The position numbers were made by a program, and so were the translations under genes. The notes beneath the pieces are model-generated. The model worked only from the letters and a program-made list of their open reading frames with translations, was not told the origin of the DNA and searched no databases. This document shows positions 5,890 to 7,739 of a stretch of 7,739 nucleotides of DNA, one piece after another. The stretch comes from Actinomycetota bacterium (GTDB lineage Bacteria > Actinomycetota > Actinomycetes > Actinomycetales > Cellulomonadaceae): the NCBI GenBank assembly GCA_018898235.1, contig JAHIJU010000377.1, positions 1-7,739 of the forward strand, written 5' to 3'. Position 1 is the first letter of the stretch, and each line of letters begins with the position of its first letter.

Positions 5890-5911
5890 AAGTGGGTCGA
5901 TCGACCCACTT
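5890..5911. promoter_or_regulatory. Perfect 22-bp palindrome, probable TetR-family operator
   Basis: The half-site AAGTGGGTCGA (5890-5900) is followed directly by its exact reverse complement (5901-5911); the symmetry ends there. Size and symmetry fit a TetR-family dimer site. It lies 71 bp before the SDR start, in the only promoter region of the operon that encodes a TetR regulator, so autoregulation is the natural reading. CACTCT at 5879-5884 could be a poor -10 element placing the transcription start inside the palindrome, but I see no good -35. The sequence from 5785 to 5889 shows no gene and only a small TCACA-GCCA-TGTGA hairpin at 5825-5838. Confidence 0.65.
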
Positions 5912-5945
5912 CACGTCAGGCCCGCACGGGCCGCCGCTCGGATCC

Positions 5946-5971
5946 TCGGGGCGGCGCGTCCGCCGCCCCGA
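5946..5971 (+). other. Perfect 11-bp hairpin directly before the SDR ribosome binding site
   Basis: TCGGGGCGGCG at 5946-5956 pairs perfectly with CGCCGCCCCGA at 5961-5971 around a CGTC tetraloop. The Shine-Dalgarno GGAGG starts only 3 nt later at 5974. In the operon leader this could stabilise the message, tune ribosome access or act as a weak attenuator. A smaller GGCCCG/CGGGCC hairpin lies at 5919-5932. Confidence 0.6.
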
Positions 5972-5982
5972 CCGGAGGTCCC

Positions 5983-6774
5983 GTGAACCCCCGTCCCCTC
6001 GCCCTCGTCACCGGAGCCAGCGCCGGCTTCGGTGCGCTGTTCGCCCGCCGCATCGCCGCGACCGGCGCCGATCTGGTCCTGACCGCCCGCCGCGCCGACC
6101 GGTTGGCCACCCTCGCCGTCGAGCTGTCCGACGAGTTCGCCGTGACGGCTCACGTGCTCCCGGCCGATCTGGCCGACCCGGGCGCCCCGGCCACCATCGT
6201 CGCCGAGCTGGCGGACCGGGGCCTGACCGTGCACGCCCTGGTCAACAACGCCGGTTTCGGCACCTTCGGCCGGTTCGAGGCCGAGGACCCGGCGCGGATC
6301 GCCGCCGAGATCGCCGTCAACGTCACCGCGCCCACGCTGCTCACCCGGCTGCTGCTGCCGGACCTGCTCGCCGCGCCCGCCGGGTTCGTCGTCAACGTGA
6401 CCAGCACGGCGGCCTACCAGCCGGGACCGAACATCGCCGTCTACTCGGCCACCAAGGCGTACCTGCGCTCGTTCACCGAGGCGCTCTGGCAGGAGACCCG
6501 CGCCAGCCGGCTGCGGGTGCTGGCCATCGCGCCCGGGCCGTCGCGTACCGAGTTCTTCCAGGCCGCGGGCTCCGAGGGCTTCGCCGTCGGGCAGATGGTG
6601 ACCGCCGAGCAGGTCGTGGACCTGGCGATGCGCGAGCTGCGCCGCGGTGCCACGAGGCCGTCGGTGATCGTCGGGGCCCGCAACGCCGTCCAGGCCGCCG
6701 CCGCCCGGTTCGCACCGACGTCGATGACGCTGGCCGTCGCCGACAGGATGCTCTCCGCGAAGGCCGCCGAATGA
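5983..6774 (+). CDS. Classical short-chain dehydrogenase/reductase (SDR)
   Basis: The 263-residue cytoplasmic oxidoreductase has a full classical SDR layout. TGASAGFG at 10-17 is the dinucleotide-binding loop, and the arginine pair R36-R37 after strand 2 (LVLTARR) suggests NADP(H) rather than NAD(H). D62 in LPADLAD lies at strand 3, NNAG is at 88-91, and the active site is N113, S141, Y154 and K158 (YSATK at 154-158). PGPSRTEF at 184-191 is the loop that closes over the cofactor. The sequence style resembles the COG0300 (DltE/YqjQ-like) group, which includes acyl- and keto-reductases; the substrate cannot be named. The GTG start is supported by GGAGG at 5974-5978, only 4 nt before it. The stop overlaps the next start as ATGA, so the regulator is translationally coupled. 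A perfect palindrome and a strong hairpin lie in its leader. Confidence 0.93.
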   Translation: MNPRPLALVTGASAGFGALFARRIAATGADLVLTARRADRLATLAVELSDEFAVTAHVLPADLADPGAPATIVAELADRGLTVHALVNNAGFGTFGRFEAEDPARIAAEIAVNVTAPTLLTRLLLPDLLAAPAGFVVNVTSTAAYQPGPNIAVYSATKAYLRSFTEALWQETRASRLRVLAIAPGPSRTEFFQAAGSEGFAVGQMVTAEQVVDLAMRELRRGATRPSVIVGARNAVQAAAARFAPTSMTLAVADRMLSAKAAE

Positions 6775-7457
6775 CCCGCATGCCGGTCGCCGAACGCCGC
6801 CAGGCCCTCGTCGACGCGACCATCCGGGTCATCGTGCGCGACGGGGTCGCGGCGGCCTCCACCCGGGCCGTCGCCGCCGAGGCGCAGATGCCGCTGGCCA
6901 GCCTGCACTACGCCTTCGGCTCCCGGGACGCCCTGCTGCGGGCCGTGGTCGAGGAGGTCACCGGCGCCGAGCTGTCCGCGGCCCGCGACGGTCTGCTGCT
7001 GTTCGACGAGGGCGACGGCCGGACCCCGATCGTCGAGCTGCTGCTGGTGGCCGTCGACCGGTACGTCGACCTGCTCGTCGAGCACCCCGAACGTGAGCTC
7101 GCCCTGGCCGAGCTCACCGTGCACGCCCGCCGCACCGGCATGGACGATCTGCTCGACCACGTGCGCACCGTCTACCTGGCGGCCGCCGAGCAGAACCTCG
7201 TGCACGCCGCCGCCCAGGCGCACATGCGCTGGACGGTGCCGGTCGCCGACGTCGCGCAGCTGCTGGTGATGCTGCTCGACGGGCTCACCTGGTCCTGGAC
7301 CGGACGTCGCGACGAGGCCAACGCCCGGCGCAGCGGCCGGTTCGCCGCCCAGGCGCTGGCGCGGCTCGCCGAACCGCTCGGCCGCACCCCGATCGCAGCC
7401 CACGACCCCGAGCACCGCGCCGACCAGCCCTCGGGTGCCGCTCCCGACCTCCGCTAG
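6771..7457 (+). CDS. TetR-family transcriptional regulator
   Basis: The 228-residue protein has an N-terminal TetR DNA-binding domain (about 7-55). Helix 1 is at 8-24, and the helix-turn-helix spans STRAVAAEAQMPLASLHYAF (30-49), followed by the typical GSRDALLRAVV at 50-60. Residues 65-205 form the helical ligand-binding and dimerisation domain, which is too variable to predict a ligand; it contains an aromatic patch (LTWSWTGRRDE, 172-182). The last 20 residues are polar and probably disordered. The ATG overlaps the SDR stop (ATGA), so both are made from one message. The likely target is the 22-bp palindrome upstream of the SDR, giving a self-repressing operon induced by a small molecule, perhaps the SDR's substrate or product; that link is inference. 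Confidence 0.93.
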   Translation: MTRMPVAERRQALVDATIRVIVRDGVAAASTRAVAAEAQMPLASLHYAFGSRDALLRAVVEEVTGAELSAARDGLLLFDEGDGRTPIVELLLVAVDRYVDLLVEHPERELALAELTVHARRTGMDDLLDHVRTVYLAAAEQNLVHAAAQAHMRWTVPVADVAQLLVMLLDGLTWSWTGRRDEANARRSGRFAAQALARLAEPLGRTPIAAHDPEHRADQPSGAAPDLR

Positions 7458-7506
7458 ACCTCCGCACCTTCCCGCCCCATCCCACCGCCCACCCGGGAGC
7501 CGCCCG

Positions 7507-7739
7507 ATGCTCACCACCCTCGACCCACGTGCCGCCGCGTACGTCAACCTCAACGCGATCCTCGGCACCATCCCCGAGCTCGTCGCCCGGGTGCCGGAGG
7601 CCCGCGACATCGTCGCGCGCGACCCGCGCGCCACGAGCCTCGGGTTCGCCGTCCGCGGCGGGCCGCGCGCCGTGCTCGCCTTCAAGGACGGGCAGGTGCA
7701 GCTCGTGCCCGACCGCGCCGCCGGCACGATCGTGCTGCC
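7507..7739 (+). CDS. Partial gene, SCP2-like (sterol carrier/lipid-binding) domain protein
   Basis: The frame opens at an ATG preceded by GGGAG (7495-7499, 7-nt spacing) and runs off the window after 77 residues. The N-terminal part (MLTTLDPRAAAYVNLNAILG) is helical. GFAVRGGPRAVLAFKDGQVQ followed by LVPDRAAGTIVL resembles the first strands of SCP2 domains, which bind fatty acyl chains or sterols in a hydrophobic tunnel. The gene starts 49 bp after the TetR stop on the same strand with no visible terminator, so it is probably the third gene of the operon. The family call rests on pattern only, since more than half of a typical domain is missing. Confidence 0.5.
   Translation, partial: MLTTLDPRAAAYVNLNAILGTIPELVARVPEARDIVARDPRATSLGFAVRGGPRAVLAFKDGQVQLVPDRAAGTIVL

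Noticed and set aside
5840..5912. tRNA-like look of the GGGTCGATCGACCC stem
   Set aside because: No acceptor stem, D-arm or anticodon arm can be drawn around it; the palindrome is better explained as an operator.
5547..6770. Upstream extension of the TetR frame to an ATG at 5547
   Set aside because: It crosses the end of the methyltransferase, the intergenic structure and the SDR in another frame; the ATGA overlap at 6771 is the evident start.
6441..7727. 428-residue minus-strand frame antisense to the SDR, TetR and SCP2-like genes
   Set aside because: It is an antisense shadow of three well-supported genes and has no family-like sequence.

Overview
The window looks like chromosome of a high-GC actinobacterium. 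GC is very high throughout, codons mostly end in G or C, an RDD membrane protein carries the actinobacterial DUF2510 front end, and several starts look leaderless. Pseudonocardiaceae or a close relative is my guess, but the sequence alone does not prove the genus. No transposase, integrase, CRISPR array, tRNA or rRNA is visible.

Layout from left to right: (1) the start of a minus-strand membrane protein, cut by the window edge; (2) a minus-strand CPA1-type Na+/H+ antiporter (339-2051), followed downstream by GC hairpins and a 12-nt triple repeat; (3) about 0.8 kb of non-coding DNA between the antiporter and a divergent gene, filled by a 63-bp tandem repeat array whose last copy is inverted and forms a long hairpin; (4) a plus-strand Dps-type miniferritin (2878-3405) with a complete ferroxidase ligand set; (5) a repeat-rich gap between convergent genes; (6) a minus-strand DUF2510-RDD membrane protein (3626-4909) with a long low-complexity linker; (7) a divergent class I SAM-dependent methyltransferase (4993-5580); (8) a 400-bp gap (5581-5982) with most of the unexplained structure; (9) a plus-strand operon of a short-chain dehydrogenase, a TetR-family regulator translationally coupled to it, and a third gene resembling SCP2 sterol-carrier domains that runs off the right edge.

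The most interesting part is the gap before the SDR operon. At 5639-5784 the plus strand can fold into a 28-bp, one-bulge closing helix that encloses two further hairpins. All four non-Watson-Crick pairs in its main helices are G-U as plus-strand RNA, which favours a plus-strand structured RNA over a DNA-level palindrome. About 100 bp downstream lies a perfect 22-bp palindrome, the likely operator of the TetR protein encoded in the operon. A perfect 11-bp hairpin then sits directly before the SDR ribosome binding site.

Functionally, the left half holds generic homeostasis genes (cation/proton exchange, iron storage and DNA protection). The right half is probably a self-regulated oxidoreductase/lipid-binding operon whose substrate cannot be read from the sequence.
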